A DNA stretch of 64,000 nt from Alteromonadaceae bacterium M269 (GCA_004353515.1 SMNZ01000001.1:496001-560000); one strand, 5' to 3'. Shown: positions 24,037-33,859, numbered from the stretch's first letter. A program made the numbers and translations. Notes: generated from the letters alone by a model not told the origin.

Positions 24037-24856
24037 AATAAGAGCAATTATTGTTGATGATGAACCACTTGCCCGAAAAGGATTAGCCATAAGGCTTTCG
24101 GGAATCGAAGATATTGATTTAATTGCCGAGGGCCATAATGGTCTGCAAGCAGTTGAACTAATTAAAGAGAAAAAGCCTGATCTGGTTTTCCTTGATATAC
24201 AGATGCCAGGGTTAAATGGTTTTCAAGTTATTAATCGATGCAAAGAATTGGATATTCCAATTCCTCTTATTGTTTTCGTTACTGCATACGACTCCTTTGC
24301 GATTAAAGCTTTTGAGATACATGCGCTTGATTATGTATTAAAGCCTGTAGATGGCCAACGACTTGAAGAAGCGTTAACTAAAGTACGCCAGTACACCGAG
24401 TTGCACGAAGAGTCTGAGCATAAATCAAAGCTTGTTGAGCTTATTGCAGAGTTTACTGGTGAAGACTGTGAAGAAGTTCTTCGTAAATTGTCTGAAAATG
24501 AAACAATCACCACCAACCAGAAGCACTATGCCGATATTTTAGCGATAAAAGATGGCTCTGAGGTGACTCGTGTGCCAGTTGTTGATATTCAATGGATCGA
24601 TGCTGCGGGCGATTATATGTGTGTTCACACGAACAACGATACACATATTATGCGCAAGACCATGAAGGAACTTGAAGAACAGCTAGATCCAAAATTCTTT
24701 GTCAGAGTGCATCGCTCTGCGATCGTCAATATAAAGTATGTGAATAAGCTCATTAGTCATATTAGTGGTGAGTATCATGTGGCGTTAGCTAACGGTGAAG
24801 AGCTTAGAGTTAGCCGTAGCTATAGAGATCGCGTTAAAGAGATGGTTCATCAATAG
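24026..24856 (+). CDS. LytTR-family response regulator
   Basis: The 276-residue regulator has a receiver domain (VDDEP at 10-14, phosphoacceptor Asp57 in VFLDIQMPG, Lys in VLKPVDG) and a C-terminal LytTR DNA-binding domain from about residue 170 (IQWIDAAGDYMCVHT, FVRVHRSAIVN). It is encoded with, and overlaps, the LytS-like kinase. An acidic linker of about 45 residues separates the domains. Targets are unknown; the EamA gene downstream is separated by a hairpin and may or may not be one. Confidence 0.9.
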   Translation: MTNKIRAIIVDDEPLARKGLAIRLSGIEDIDLIAEGHNGLQAVELIKEKKPDLVFLDIQMPGLNGFQVINRCKELDIPIPLIVFVTAYDSFAIKAFEIHALDYVLKPVDGQRLEEALTKVRQYTELHEESEHKSKLVELIAEFTGEDCEEVLRKLSENETITTNQKHYADILAIKDGSEVTRVPVVDIQWIDAAGDYMCVHTNNDTHIMRKTMKELEEQLDPKFFVRVHRSAIVNIKYVNKLISHISGEYHVALANGEELRVSRSYRDRVKEMVHQ

Positions 24857-24890
24857 AACTTTGGCTTAGCTAAATCTTAATATTCATAGG

Positions 24891-24911
24891 GAGGTTTACG
24901 TTGTAAGCCTC
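24891..24911 (+). terminator. Hairpin after the LytTR regulator gene
   Basis: GAGGTTTAC and GTAAGCCTC form a 9-base stem (one G-T wobble) with a 3-base loop. A T-rich stretch (ATCTTTTAG) follows about 10 bases later. It probably ends the two-component operon. Confidence 0.45.
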
Positions 24912-24993
24912 TCCACTTAAATCTTTTAGTCACACTGGTAAGTTACTTTAGTTGCAGTAGTCCTTTCTTTTTTCCTTAGGTGTAAATTCAGTC

Positions 24994-25917
24994 ATGTCCA
25001 ACAATAGCCACCATTGGTATGGGTTCTTTTTGTCAATTATGACTGCCGTATTGTGGGGAGTATTGCCGATAACCCTTCAACTAAGTTTGGTAAAAATGGA
25101 TGCGGTTACGATTACTTGGTACAGGTTAGCAGTTGCTGCATTACTCGTATTTTTTCTTCTGAAAAGCCGTAAAGGTTTGCCTTCTCTTAAATCTTTAGCG
25201 AGATCCCATTACGGATTTATTTTGCTAGCAGGAATTGGCTTAACGTTAAATTATGTGAGCTATTTAGCTGGGTTGGATAAATTGAATCCAGAAACTGCAC
25301 AAGTACTTATTCAAGTTGCGCCGTTTTTGCTTATGATTGGAAGTGTGCTTTTCTTCAAAGAAAGGCTTAGTCGTGTTGAGGTATTAGGTGGCGTTGTTCT
25401 ATTTTTAGGGCTGCTATTTTTCTTTAACGACAAGGTATCGCTGTTCACTAGCGGTGAAATGTCAGATTACGCGTTAGGTTTCTTTTTAGTCTTGGGAGCA
25501 GCTTTTACCTGGGCGGCTTATGCATTGTCACAAAAGTTACTATTGAAACAGTTAACGCCAAAGCAGTTAACTTTATTTATCTATTGTATCGGCGTTGTTG
25601 CCTTGTTCCCATTTAGTGATTTATCACAGGTCTTTACGATGAACTTTATACAATTTATCGCATTGATTTTATGCTGCCTAAATACGGTATTTGCGTATGG
25701 TGCATTTGCGGAAGCATTAAATGTTTGGCAGGCATCTAAAGTCAGTGCAGTCATTGCTACAGCTCCCATTTTTACCTTCGTTAGTGTGGAGGTTGCAACT
25801 TTGATATCACCGGAGAACTTCGAGTCGAGCCAATTGAACTTGATATCTTATCTAGGAGGTGGTTTGGTTGTTGTTGGCTCGATAATGGCGGCAGTAGGTA
25901 AAAATAGAGAAGCATAG
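24994..25917 (+). CDS. EamA-family (DMT) transporter
   Basis: The 307-residue protein has ten hydrophobic segments arranged as two EamA repeats (residues 10-140 and 155-300). ITWYRLAVAALLVFFLL and LNPETAQVLIQVAPFLLMIGS in the first half, and FAYGAFAEALNVWQASKVSAV in the second, are typical drug/metabolite transporter segments. It would export or exchange a small metabolite across the inner membrane; the substrate cannot be told. It lies alone, downstream of the LytS/LytTR pair. Confidence 0.85.
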   Translation: MSNNSHHWYGFFLSIMTAVLWGVLPITLQLSLVKMDAVTITWYRLAVAALLVFFLLKSRKGLPSLKSLARSHYGFILLAGIGLTLNYVSYLAGLDKLNPETAQVLIQVAPFLLMIGSVLFFKERLSRVEVLGGVVLFLGLLFFFNDKVSLFTSGEMSDYALGFFLVLGAAFTWAAYALSQKLLLKQLTPKQLTLFIYCIGVVALFPFSDLSQVFTMNFIQFIALILCCLNTVFAYGAFAEALNVWQASKVSAVIATAPIFTFVSVEVATLISPENFESSQLNLISYLGGGLVVVGSIMAAVGKNREA

Positions 25918-26028
25918 TCATCATGGAAATTACAGCCGTAATTTATATCTATTCTGCTATACAAGGTTAATGTTTATAGAAGATAGCCGATAACGAAAGG
26001 GGACATTGAAGAAGTGTAAGTTGTATTT

Positions 26029-26511
26029 GTGACTGATAACGTCGAATTGAATCAGAAAATATCTCTAGATTTAGAGTTTTCTGGCGCGATTAATAACGCT
26101 GTATCACAGCCGCTGAATAAAAACTTCGGCCTGCTTTTAGCTATGCTGCAGCAAGATATTTTAGATCGTAAGTTGATTGAGAAGGAACCTCAGAAGGAAA
26201 CTTACAAAAGCGATATAGAAGCACTCAATCACTATAGACCTCATGCATTAGCAACGACTGAAGATCATTGGCATCAACAAAATACATTAAGCAGCTACGT
26301 CAACGATAATGACTTCCCAAATGCGAGGCTTTGGGAATGCCTATTTCCGCCTCCATTGTCACTGCATAATGATCGCTATCGAGTTGGAGACGAGGTTAAG
26401 CATAATGCTCCTTATGATACTCAACTAAAATTAGATTTGATGATCAATCATCCAGCAGAAACTGATCCCACCAAGCTGTATGACATTTTGAATACGCTAA
26501 ATAGCGTATAG
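26029..26511 (+). CDS. Conserved-looking hypothetical protein
   Basis: The 160-residue protein starts at a GTG (26029) and has no signal peptide or membrane segment. It has a helical N-terminus (FGLLLAMLQQDILDRKL) and a His/Trp/Tyr-rich middle (ALNHYRPHALATTEDHWHQQ) with a Pro-rich LWECLFPPPLSLHNDRYRVGDEV. I do not recognise the family. It is followed by the convergent YchJ-like gene. Codon use resembles the neighbours, so it is likely a real gene. Confidence 0.55.
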   Translation: MTDNVELNQKISLDLEFSGAINNAVSQPLNKNFGLLLAMLQQDILDRKLIEKEPQKETYKSDIEALNHYRPHALATTEDHWHQQNTLSSYVNDNDFPNARLWECLFPPPLSLHNDRYRVGDEVKHNAPYDTQLKLDLMINHPAETDPTKLYDILNTLNSV

Positions 26512-26571
26512 TTTATTAGGAATAATGTTAGAGGAAGGGGTATTTTTTGACTTGGAATTCGCCTGAGTAGG

Positions 26572-27036
26572 TTATTTACCACAGCACCTCTTATATTTCA
26601 GCTGACTTAAACAAGGGCAGGGGCTATTGCGTTGAACTTTCAATTCACCTGAATCTTCTTGAATAATACCTGTACTATAAAACCAGCGATTCCCTTCTTT
26701 AACGAAATCAGACAGTTCATGTAGTACATAAAAGCTAGATGATAAACGGTAGAACGCTTTAAATTGAACTTGTCCTTTAGTACCACTACTTTCGCTGCTC
26801 ACAACATTTAATGCTGTCCATCTTGTCCCTTGAGCTGAAGCTTCTATATCTTGCAGTGTTATCTCTTTGCGTACCGAAGTCGCATAAGTATCTACTATGT
26901 ATTGAAAGTTAAGTACACAATAAGCCGCGTAGCGTGAACGCATGAGCTCTTCTGGCGTTGAAGGTATCGCATTGCCTTCTAAGAACTTTTGGCAACACTG
27001 ATCATATTCTAAACCACTACAACAATAGCACTTCAA
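26572..27036 (-). CDS. YchJ-like SEC-C zinc-binding protein (UPF0225)
   Basis: The 154-residue protein carries a SEC-C type zinc motif at each end: MKCYCCSGLEYDQCCQ at the N-terminus and SPCPCLSQLKYKRCCGK at the C-terminus. Between them is the NTF2-like domain of YchJ (MRSRYAAYCVLNFQYIVDTYA, FKAFYRLSSSFYVLHELSDFV). The N-terminal motif is a variant (CYCCSG instead of CPCGSG). The function is unknown. It is about 20 bases downstream of the SulA-like gene and may be cotranscribed with it. Confidence 0.8.
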   Translation of the reverse strand: MKCYCCSGLEYDQCCQKFLEGNAIPSTPEELMRSRYAAYCVLNFQYIVDTYATSVRKEITLQDIEASAQGTRWTALNVVSSESSGTKGQVQFKAFYRLSSSFYVLHELSDFVKEGNRWFYSTGIIQEDSGELKVQRNSPCPCLSQLKYKRCCGK

Positions 27037-27056
27037 CTTATAAACACTCTTTTACT

Positions 27057-27443
27057 CTACCAGGGACCGAAAACCAAATTACCGTAGTGTGCATTTTTAA
27101 CTTTAACGTTAACGATAATCGCCTGTTTTTCTTCACATAACTTCTTAATTCTACACTGGGTGACTTCATCCAACACCAAGTTTTCTACAATGATAACTCT
27201 GGCTTGCCCAGCAACTAACAGCTTCTCAATCCATGTACCTACCATGTCATCTTCTGGTTTAGTTAATTGTATAGTAGGAGCAACCTTGTGTTTAAACTCA
27301 ATGTTATTAGCAATGAGATACATCCAACGCTTATCAAGCGACATAGATTTAAACAGGCTTTTCAAATTATCTGAATCTGCTAAGTCAGCGCAAATAAAGT
27401 GTTTGTCTGTCTTGGTGTTTAATAGGTTTTGAATAGAAGACAT
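27057..27443 (-). CDS. SulA-like SOS cell-division inhibitor
   Basis: The 128-residue protein has the general layout of SulA (RecA-like fold without a P-loop): KRWMYLIANN, then QLTKPEDDMVGTWIEKLLVAGQARVIIVENLVL, comparable with the region of E. coli SulA that contacts FtsZ. Similarity is weak, but two adjoining LexA-type sites directly upstream (27459-27489) support an SOS role. It would block FtsZ polymerisation after DNA damage. The ATG at 27443 is chosen because GGAG lies 6-9 bases upstream; an ATG at 27455 lacks a ribosome-binding site and nearly touches the operator. Part of the identification is inference. Confidence 0.65.
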   Translation of the reverse strand: MSSIQNLLNTKTDKHFICADLADSDNLKSLFKSMSLDKRWMYLIANNIEFKHKVAPTIQLTKPEDDMVGTWIEKLLVAGQARVIIVENLVLDEVTQCRIKKLCEEKQAIIVNVKVKNAHYGNLVFGPW

Positions 27444-27458
27444 AGTTAGCTCCATAAA

Positions 27459-27489
27459 CTGATTAAATATACAGTGTATGGATATACAG
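27459..27489 (-). promoter_or_regulatory. Two adjoining LexA boxes
   Basis: On the + strand, CTG-N10-CAG occurs exactly at 27459-27474 (CTGATTAAATATACAG), with the A/T-rich centre of a gammaproteobacterial LexA box. A second site, GTG-N10-CAG at 27474-27489, shares one base with it and has one mismatch. They lie 15 bases upstream of the SulA-like start codon, where LexA binding would block transcription. Confidence 0.75.
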
Positions 27490-27514
27490 TAGTTAAATTT
27501 GAAACTGATTACAA

Positions 27515-28144
27515 CTATTTTTTCAACTTTTGTTTGTTTTTTGCTCTTCTCTTTAACGCGAGGCTGAGTTTTTGTTTTCTAAAGCTTAGCAATATTATTG
27601 TCAATCCCGCATAAATAGCGGGTTCTAAAATACCTGATTTTACCGACCAGTAGAAATGGACCACTGCTAAAATAATTGCCAAATAAACCCAGTTATGCAG
27701 TTTCTGCCAAATTTGACCTAGCTTACGTTGTATTGATTTCGTTGAGGTGAGGGCAAGCGAGGTCAATATAATAAAAGCTGCCATACCAACAGTAATGTAA
27801 GGACGTTCAATGATTTCTTTGATGAATAAGCCCCATTCAAACTGTAATTCAAAAATCAGGTAGCTCGCTAAATGCAGTACAGCGTAAAAATAAGCGTATA
27901 AACCTAATAGGCGACGAACATTAATCAAAAGCCCTTGTTTAAAGCGCAAAGCTAAAGGTGTTATCGCTAGAGATATCAATAGCAACTTTACTGCACCGAG
28001 CCCTGTAAAATGTATGATTGCTTTAACAGGGTCACCGCCAAGCTGATCATTAACTGCTTGCCAATAGGTTAGTAGGACAGGAGTCAGTGCTGCTAGGTGA
28101 ATGACAACTTTGATTAGGAGTATGTGTAGGGCTTTTAGTCTCAA
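27515..28144 (-). CDS. msrQ: Heme-binding membrane subunit MsrQ
   Basis: The 209-residue inner-membrane b-type cytochrome supplies electrons to MsrP for repair of oxidised methionine in periplasmic proteins. Six hydrophobic segments are visible; likely heme ligands are His in AIIHFTGLG, in YAVLHLASYL and in LHNWVYLA. RRLLGLYAYFY is a family signature. The start is TTG at 28144. It lies 130 bases downstream of msrP, with a terminator between them. Confidence 0.88.
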   Translation of the reverse strand: MRLKALHILLIKVVIHLAALTPVLLTYWQAVNDQLGGDPVKAIIHFTGLGAVKLLLISLAITPLALRFKQGLLINVRRLLGLYAYFYAVLHLASYLIFELQFEWGLFIKEIIERPYITVGMAAFIILTSLALTSTKSIQRKLGQIWQKLHNWVYLAIILAVVHFYWSVKSGILEPAIYAGLTIILLSFRKQKLSLALKRRAKNKQKLKK

Positions 28145-28187
28145 GGTTTGGCTCTTGTTAGCGTTTTAAAAATATCATGTGTTGGAC

Positions 28188-28238
28188 AAAAAAAGACCGG
28201 AGAAAACACAGTTAATTTCAATGTGCTGACTCCGGCCT
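28188..28238 (-). terminator. Rho-independent terminator between msrP and msrQ
   Basis: Read on the - strand, AGGCCGGAG pairs with CTCCGGTCT (one mismatch), with an inner CACA/TGTG pairing, and is followed by TTTTTTT (28188-28194). This is a canonical intrinsic terminator placed after msrP. Confidence 0.75.
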
Positions 28239-28274
28239 GCTATGCGTTCTAGCTATGAACGCTCTCAGTATAAT

Positions 28275-29285
28275 TTAGTAGAACTTTCTTAAGTCTAAGC
28301 TTCTGTATAAATGAGCTACTTGATCAGCGTAACCATTAAATGGAAGAGTCGGAATTCTGTTTCTATCAAGTAAACCGCCTGTCGTGATCCTTCTCTCTCT
28401 TGCTTGGCTCCATCTAGGGTGTGACACTGCCGGATTAACATTCGCATAGAAACCGTACTCATTTGAAGCAAGGCGTTTCCAGGTTGTAGGCGGCTCACTG
28501 CTGACTAGGCGTATACGTACAACAGACTTAATACTTTTGAAACCATACTTCCACGGAACTACGAGTCTAATTGGTGCACCGTTTTGTGGTGGTAAAGTTT
28601 TACCGTATAAACCAACAGACATTAAGGCTAATGGATTCATGGCTTCTTCAACAGTTAGGCCTTCGACATAAGGGTACTGAACACCTCCACCGACAAAACG
28701 ACTACGTTGTCCTGGCATCTGTTTTGGATCGTACAAGGTATCGAATGCAACGTACTTAGCGCTGCTCAAAGGTTTGGCTTTTTCCAATAGTTTGGATAAC
28801 GGAAAACCTATCCAGGGGATAACCATAGACCAAGCTTCAACACAGCGTAGTCGGTATATACGTTCTTCTAAATCAAAGGCAGAAAATAAGTCGTCATAAC
28901 CAAGCTCAACAGGTTGTTCAACAAGACCTTCAATTTTTATCGTCCAAGGATCAACTTTAAACTGCTGGGCGTTTGATGAAGGATCAGATTTACCTGTACC
29001 GAACTCATAAAAGTTATTGTGTGAAGTCACTTTGAATTCGGGCGTTAGCTTTTCATCTGTTGTATATATAGTTGATTTTGTGTGTTTTAGTGCTCTTTGT
29101 TCAAAAGCTTTTTCGTCATCATCATCACCAAATAAGCTAAAAGCCTGAGATTGTGATTGTGCTAATAGCGCACCTGCACCAACAAAACCCATCTTTTTAA
29201 GAAGCTGGCGGCGGTCTTTATATACACTCTCATCGGTAACGTGATTCTCTGTTAGATCGTTCGATGACTTACTTCTAATGAGCAT
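28275..29285 (-). CDS. msrP: Methionine sulfoxide reductase catalytic subunit MsrP
   Basis: The 336-residue molybdoenzyme reduces methionine sulfoxide in periplasmic proteins. A twin-arginine signal is present ([17 protein letters not shown], Arg25-Arg26), as expected for a folded molybdopterin protein exported by Tat. The sulfite-oxidase fold follows, with the Mo-ligand cysteine at about 148 in [36 protein letters not shown] is typical of the family. Length matches YedY/MsrP. It precedes msrQ but is separated from it by an intrinsic terminator. Confidence 0.92.
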   Translation of the reverse strand: MLIRSKSSNDLTENHVTDESVYKDRRQLLKKMGFVGAGALLAQSQSQAFSLFGDDDDEKAFEQRALKHTKSTIYTTDEKLTPEFKVTSHNNFYEFGTGKSDPSSNAQQFKVDPWTIKIEGLVEQPVELGYDDLFSAFDLEERIYRLRCVEAWSMVIPWIGFPLSKLLEKAKPLSSAKYVAFDTLYDPKQMPGQRSRFVGGGVQYPYVEGLTVEEAMNPLALMSVGLYGKTLPPQNGAPIRLVVPWKYGFKSIKSVVRIRLVSSEPPTTWKRLASNEYGFYANVNPAVSHPRWSQARERRITTGGLLDRNRIPTLPFNGYADQVAHLYRSLDLRKFY

Positions 29286-29435
29286 CTAGACTCCTACTTA
29301 CAAACTTTGACTAATGTCGTTAATTTTAGAGCCTTATTTATTTACATGCCTCACGTTTTCATAACGAATGCGCGACAAGATAAAATAAATGTTTCAGAAG
29401 AACAGAGACAAAAGCCTGGAAAGAGGTTACAAGCG

Positions 29436-30506
29436 TTAGTTCAGCTCGGCCATCTGCTCAAAACGATCGGCTGCTAGCCTTAGTGCTTGCTGTATCTCAT
29501 AACTGGTTAATGCGGGTTCTAACTTTTTACGCGCATGTACAGCTTCATCGATGTTTTGGCAGGCTGCAAGACTAAACCACGAATAGGCATGGAAGAAACT
29601 TCGTGGAACTCCGTCTCCTTTGCAAAATAACATGCCGAGGTAAAATTGCGCTTTTGCATGACCTCTGAGTGCCGCTTTCCTAAACCACTTAGCGGCTAAA
29701 TAGTAGTTCTTTTCGTGTTTCGCGTAATAAATTGCTGTTGTAAATTGTTTTGATGGCGTTTGAGTTGGGGAAGTCGCTTCTTCGCTTTTGGTTTTTAGAA
29801 CATTCACCAATTCATTGATCTGTTCATTAAGTGTTAACTGTGCGCTTTCCAAAAGTGCGAGTCTTGTACTATCCGTTGGCATGACGGAAACAGCATTTGA
29901 TTGGCTTTCCGGAGTCGGAGCTAGCGTCTCTTGTGCTTCAATGTGATTAATGGAAAGCTCATCTAAATAGTCCGGCTCCTGTTCACTCTTATCGTTAGGT
30001 AAAGTCTCTTCTGCCGATGAGTCATTATCAATAGGAGCAGGTGATTCGATATCTTCAATAGGATCGGTTATATCAGAGGATTCTTTAGAAGTTTCAATAT
30101 CAAGAGCATCAGAAACTGTATCCGAAACTTCCTCTACTGACTCACTACTATCTGAGTGTTCGAATGACAGATCGTCTTCGATTAACGCTTCTTGCTCAAC
30201 AAAACTTGCCTCTTCATTTGTTGGAGGGGTTTCTATTTCGCACTCTAATCGTGATTGTTCGTTCTCAGACTCAAAGCATAAGTCTGGCACGTCAGACAAT
30301 TGTTCAACTTTGGCTACAGCAGCAAGATCTTCAATTTCGAGAAGGTCATCATCATTACTCGATAGCAAGACGTCATCAATTAAGTCGATATTTTCCGTTG
30401 ATAATTCCATACCGTCCTCATCTTCGAGAACAAGTTCTGGTTCATCATCTATCAGTGCTTCAGTATTCATCAAGTCGTATTTGTCCGTTGAACTCACATT
30501 ATTCAT
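29436..30506 (-). CDS. Acidic protein with C-terminal Sel1-like repeats
   Basis: The first 210 residues are low-complexity and very acidic (runs such as DDEPELVLEDEDGM), probably disordered. A short coiled coil (LLESAQLTLNEQINELVNVLK) follows, and then two Sel1-like units: AAKWFRKAALRGHAKAQFYL (near residue 285) and SWFSLAACQNIDEAVHARKK. Sel1 repeats mediate protein contacts. There is no signal peptide. Function unknown. It lies alone, upstream of dgt on the same strand with a 70-base gap. Confidence 0.65.
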   Translation of the reverse strand: MNNVSSTDKYDLMNTEALIDDEPELVLEDEDGMELSTENIDLIDDVLLSSNDDDLLEIEDLAAVAKVEQLSDVPDLCFESENEQSRLECEIETPPTNEEASFVEQEALIEDDLSFEHSDSSESVEEVSDTVSDALDIETSKESSDITDPIEDIESPAPIDNDSSAEETLPNDKSEQEPDYLDELSINHIEAQETLAPTPESQSNAVSVMPTDSTRLALLESAQLTLNEQINELVNVLKTKSEEATSPTQTPSKQFTTAIYYAKHEKNYYLAAKWFRKAALRGHAKAQFYLGMLFCKGDGVPRSFFHAYSWFSLAACQNIDEAVHARKKLEPALTSYEIQQALRLAADRFEQMAELN

Positions 30507-30576
30507 CTGCTTTTAAAGCATAAACTTTAGAGCAATATGCTCTAATTCTAGTTCATATTTTTAAACTCGTTAGAGT

Positions 30577-31893
30577 CTATGCTGGACTGATCCCTGCAGA
30601 TTTAGGTAAAAACAAATTATTATAAAGCTTCGCCGCAAATTCGTCGGTCATTCCAGATATGTAGTCTGCAATAACGCGCATACCTCGTCCTTGCTCTTCA
30701 GCACTTCGCCATCTCATCCTGGTATTTTCTGGAAGAAGGCGTTCAGGATCAGATGCAAAAACTTCGAATAACTCCATCACGAGTTGCTGACCCTTATATT
30801 CTAGTAGTTGAATTTCTGGTTTACTGATGACGTTTTTAAAAACAAAACGTTTAAAGTAATTAAGAGCGTTGGCTAAAGGTTCCGGTAATACCGCATTATA
30901 TTTAAGCAAATCCAGCGTAAACTCTTCATGAGTGACATCAATATAGATACCCGTAATTAGCGTGTTGACTAGAGCACCAATCGCGTCTTTACGTTCGTGG
31001 TGTTTGTCACTGAACAGCTGGCCAGTAAGTTTCTCTATGATCGAACGTAAATGAGATTCTTGTCCATCAAGAATGGGTTGTGAAACCTGATTGTAAAAAG
31101 CATCTTTAGTAACAATTCCCATTACAATGGCATCTTCTAAATCATGGACGCTGTAGGCGATATCATCTGCCAGTTCCATAATAGAGCAGTCGAAAGATTT
31201 AAAACGCGTTTTGTGGTGCTTACCCGCCTGGTTAACCGCGTAATCACAGAAAAGTTGCCTGTCTTCCGCCGACAAAGGCTCCAATAGCCAATCAAATCGG
31301 TCTATATCGTCTTGATAAAGGCCTTTAGGTGGATGCCAGTCACTGGCTTTTACTTGTCTATGTGTTTGACCTGTCGCCGGAGAAGTATTCGATAACACTT
31401 CTATTGTGTTGGGATATTTAACTAATCCCAATATTGAACGACGCGATAGATTCATCCCATAATCTTCAGTATAAGGCTCAAGTTTAGTCACTATGCGAAA
31501 AGTCTGTCCATTACCTTCAAAACCGCCGTGTTCAGCCATTTTGTAATGCAGCGCAATCTCACCACCATGACCAAAAGGTGGATGTCCAATATCATGAGCC
31601 AAACAGAGTGCTTCAATAAGAAAGTCATCGAGTTCAAGCTGTTTCGCTAGTGCTTCATGCTTCTGTCTTAGTTGAGCTGTAATGCCTTGACCAATTTGAG
31701 AAGCCTCCAGCGAATGAGTCAATCTTGTACGATGGAAGTCACTCATACCAACGCCGATGACCTGCGTTTTGGCTTGGAGACGTCTAAACGCTGCTGAATG
31801 GAGAATACGTGCTTTATCTCTTTGGAAGGGCGAACGGTGATCACCAATCCGACTAATATTTTGTACGAAAGGTCGTTGCGCCCATATATCCAT
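30577..31893 (-). CDS. dgt: dGTP triphosphohydrolase-like protein
   Basis: The 438-residue HD-domain enzyme hydrolyses dGTP, or several dNTPs, to the nucleoside and triphosphate. The metal site includes His60 (TRLTHSLE), His100-Asp101 ([15 protein letters not shown]) and the later Asp in [16 protein letters not shown]. The length fits the type-2 dGTPase-like proteins rather than the longer E. coli Dgt. Its start overlaps the yfbR stop by one base (TAATG), so the two are translated together. It may set dNTP pools. Confidence 0.87.
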   Translation of the reverse strand: MDIWAQRPFVQNISRIGDHRSPFQRDKARILHSAAFRRLQAKTQVIGVGMSDFHRTRLTHSLEASQIGQGITAQLRQKHEALAKQLELDDFLIEALCLAHDIGHPPFGHGGEIALHYKMAEHGGFEGNGQTFRIVTKLEPYTEDYGMNLSRRSILGLVKYPNTIEVLSNTSPATGQTHRQVKASDWHPPKGLYQDDIDRFDWLLEPLSAEDRQLFCDYAVNQAGKHHKTRFKSFDCSIMELADDIAYSVHDLEDAIVMGIVTKDAFYNQVSQPILDGQESHLRSIIEKLTGQLFSDKHHERKDAIGALVNTLITGIYIDVTHEEFTLDLLKYNAVLPEPLANALNYFKRFVFKNVISKPEIQLLEYKGQQLVMELFEVFASDPERLLPENTRMRWRSAEEQGRGMRVIADYISGMTDEFAAKLYNNLFLPKSAGISPA

Positions 31894-32501
31894 TAATGAT
31901 TGTCCTCTTGGGTAATCTCATCCAAACTTAATGAGAAGCTTGGTGCGTAGGCTTTTAGAAAATAATCAACTTCATCAGAATGGTAGTCTTTCAGTAGTTT
32001 ATCAAGTCGCTTTTTAGCCAGTTTAAACTCTTGATTACCGGCGGATAGCTCTTCCAATGTTTTCAGGTAAGCACATAAAACATCCGCTGCTTTGACGATG
32101 AACTTTTCTTCATCAGTATGGTTTTGTTGTTTTATAAGGTCTGAATAAATTTGCGTAAAGGCTGCTGGTGCCATATCAACGAGCTTTTGCTCTGCTATTT
32201 GCTCGATCTTTTTGTATTCGTGCTGTATCGCCGGATTGAAATACTTAACTGGGGTAGGGAGATCCCCTGTCAGCACTTCAGAAACATCATGAAAAAGCGC
32301 CAGTGTTGCGACTCTATTGGGATCGACACTTCCCTCGAAAAACTCGTTTTTAATTAGCGCGAGTGCATGTGCGACCATGGCAACTTGCAAACTATGTTCT
32401 TGAACGTTTTCCTGATACACATTTCGCATTAAAGGCCAACGTGTTATCAATTTCATTCGGGCTAGATGTGCAAAGAAGTGACTGCTTTCTGGTTGACTCA
32501 T
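31893..32501 (-). CDS. yfbR: 5'-deoxynucleotidase YfbR
   Basis: The 202-residue HD-domain phosphatase removes phosphate from deoxyribonucleoside 5'-monophosphates. The HD motif is His71-Asp72 ([20 protein letters not shown]), with His36 in [12 protein letters not shown]. This [12 protein letters not shown] string is specific to YfbR. It overlaps alaA by 4 bases and dgt by 1 base, so alaA-yfbR-dgt form one translationally coupled unit. Confidence 0.92.
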   Translation of the reverse strand: MSQPESSHFFAHLARMKLITRWPLMRNVYQENVQEHSLQVAMVAHALALIKNEFFEGSVDPNRVATLALFHDVSEVLTGDLPTPVKYFNPAIQHEYKKIEQIAEQKLVDMAPAAFTQIYSDLIKQQNHTDEEKFIVKAADVLCAYLKTLEELSAGNQEFKLAKKRLDKLLKDYHSDEVDYFLKAYAPSFSLSLDEITQEDNH

Positions 32502-33715
32502 AAAACCTGCTGATAGTTAGAAAAGAAATGTGCGATGCGTTCAATGGCTTGTTTAAGCTCATCTTCATGCGGTAAAAATACCAGACGAAAGTGACACCCT
32601 TCAAAATTAAAAGCGCTGCCGTGAGCAACGAGGATCTTTTCACTGCGAAGTAGATCTAAAACCATACGCTCATCATCTTGGATGCCGAACTTTTCGCGGT
32701 CGACTTTAATAAAAGCATACATGGCTCCCGTAGGTTTTACACAACTTAACCCGGGGATTTGATTAATCATTTCGTAAGCGATGTCACGTTGCTTTCTCAA
32801 ACGACCGCCTTCGCAAATTAGATCATTAATGCTCTGATAACCACCTAATGCCGTTTGAATTGCATGTTGGCAAGGAGCATTTGCACACATGCGCATAGAG
32901 GCGAGCATGTTAAGTCCTGAGATATATTCTCTTGCTATAGCCTTATTTCCACTAACGACTAGCCAACCTGAACGGAAACCCGCTACACGATAGTTTTTAG
33001 ATAAACCGCCGAAAGTCACAAAAAACAAATCATCAGCTAAGGATGCGATGCAATGATGTTCAGCGTCGTCATAAAGGATCTTGTCATAAATTTCGTCACT
33101 AAAGATGATGAGTTTATGTTCTCTGGCAAGTTCTACAACTTCAAATAATAACTCGCGACTGTACACCGCACCGGTAGGGTTATTGGGGTTAATTAAGACA
33201 ATAGCTTTGGTATTCGGTGTAATTTTGCTTTTGATGTCTTCAATACTTGGAAACCAGCCATTATCTTCATCACAGATATAATGCACTGGAGTACCGGAGG
33301 CTAAAGAGACAGCAGCAGTCCACAGGGGATAATCTGGGCTAGGTAGCAAGACTTCATCTTCATGGTTGAGTAAGCCAAGCATTGCCATAGTAATAAGCTC
33401 GCTCACGCCATTACCGATCAGGATATCTTCGATACGGATGTCCCGTATGCCTTTTTGCTGATAGTACTGCATGACCGCCACTCGAGCCGGGTAAATCCCC
33501 ATAGCATCTGAGTAACCTTGAGATTCAGGCAAATTGTGAATAACGTCTTTTAGAATGTCGTCAGGTGCTTCAAAACCGAAAGGAGCTGGGTTGCCAATGT
33601 TCAATTTTAAAATTCTATGACCTTCGTCTTCCATCTTTTTGGCTTCAGCTAAAATCGGGCCTCTGATTTCGTACCAAACGTTGTCGAGTTTGCGCGATTT
33701 TCCAATGGTTTTCAT
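32498..33715 (-). CDS. alaA: Glutamate-pyruvate aminotransferase AlaA
   Basis: The 405-residue PLP enzyme makes alanine from pyruvate and glutamate. The N-terminus ([20 protein letters not shown], then [17 protein letters not shown]) matches E. coli AlaA closely. The PLP lysine is Lys240 in [16 protein letters not shown], with the [10 protein letters not shown] motif at about 177. The ATG at 33715 gives exactly the E. coli length; the frame is open to 33805, but that extension has no family match. Stop and yfbR start overlap (ATGA). Confidence 0.93.
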   Translation of the reverse strand: MKTIGKSRKLDNVWYEIRGPILAEAKKMEDEGHRILKLNIGNPAPFGFEAPDDILKDVIHNLPESQGYSDAMGIYPARVAVMQYYQQKGIRDIRIEDILIGNGVSELITMAMLGLLNHEDEVLLPSPDYPLWTAAVSLASGTPVHYICDEDNGWFPSIEDIKSKITPNTKAIVLINPNNPTGAVYSRELLFEVVELAREHKLIIFSDEIYDKILYDDAEHHCIASLADDLFFVTFGGLSKNYRVAGFRSGWLVVSGNKAIAREYISGLNMLASMRMCANAPCQHAIQTALGGYQSINDLICEGGRLRKQRDIAYEMINQIPGLSCVKPTGAMYAFIKVDREKFGIQDDERMVLDLLRSEKILVAHGSAFNFEGCHFRLVFLPHEDELKQAIERIAHFFSNYQQVL

Positions 33716-33859
33716 GTGTGGAGTGGATACCTCTTCTTGATTTGTGTTTTGGGGTTTCTCACATAGTAACGTCAATATCGCGTGTTTACATCGCCTTACA
33801 ATCATTTATTTGAAGTTTTTCATAGACAAGTTATAAAAATGAGTTAAGGGGGACGAATT

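Noticed and set aside
27100-27114. TTAACGTTAACG inside the SulA-like gene as another LiuR site
   Set aside because: It lies within the coding end of the gene, far from any start codon, so a regulatory role is unlikely.
30164-30523. Long + strand frames opposite the acidic Sel1 protein
   Set aside because: They are mirror frames of the acidic, low-complexity coding region and show no domain.
30577-31893. Calling the dNTPase a dedicated phage-defence gene
   Set aside because: It sits in a housekeeping operon with alaA and yfbR, and nothing in the sequence marks it as a defence island gene.
33716-33805. 30-residue N-terminal extension of AlaA
   Set aside because: E. coli AlaA length and N-terminus match the internal ATG at 33715; the extension lies in the divergent promoter region.
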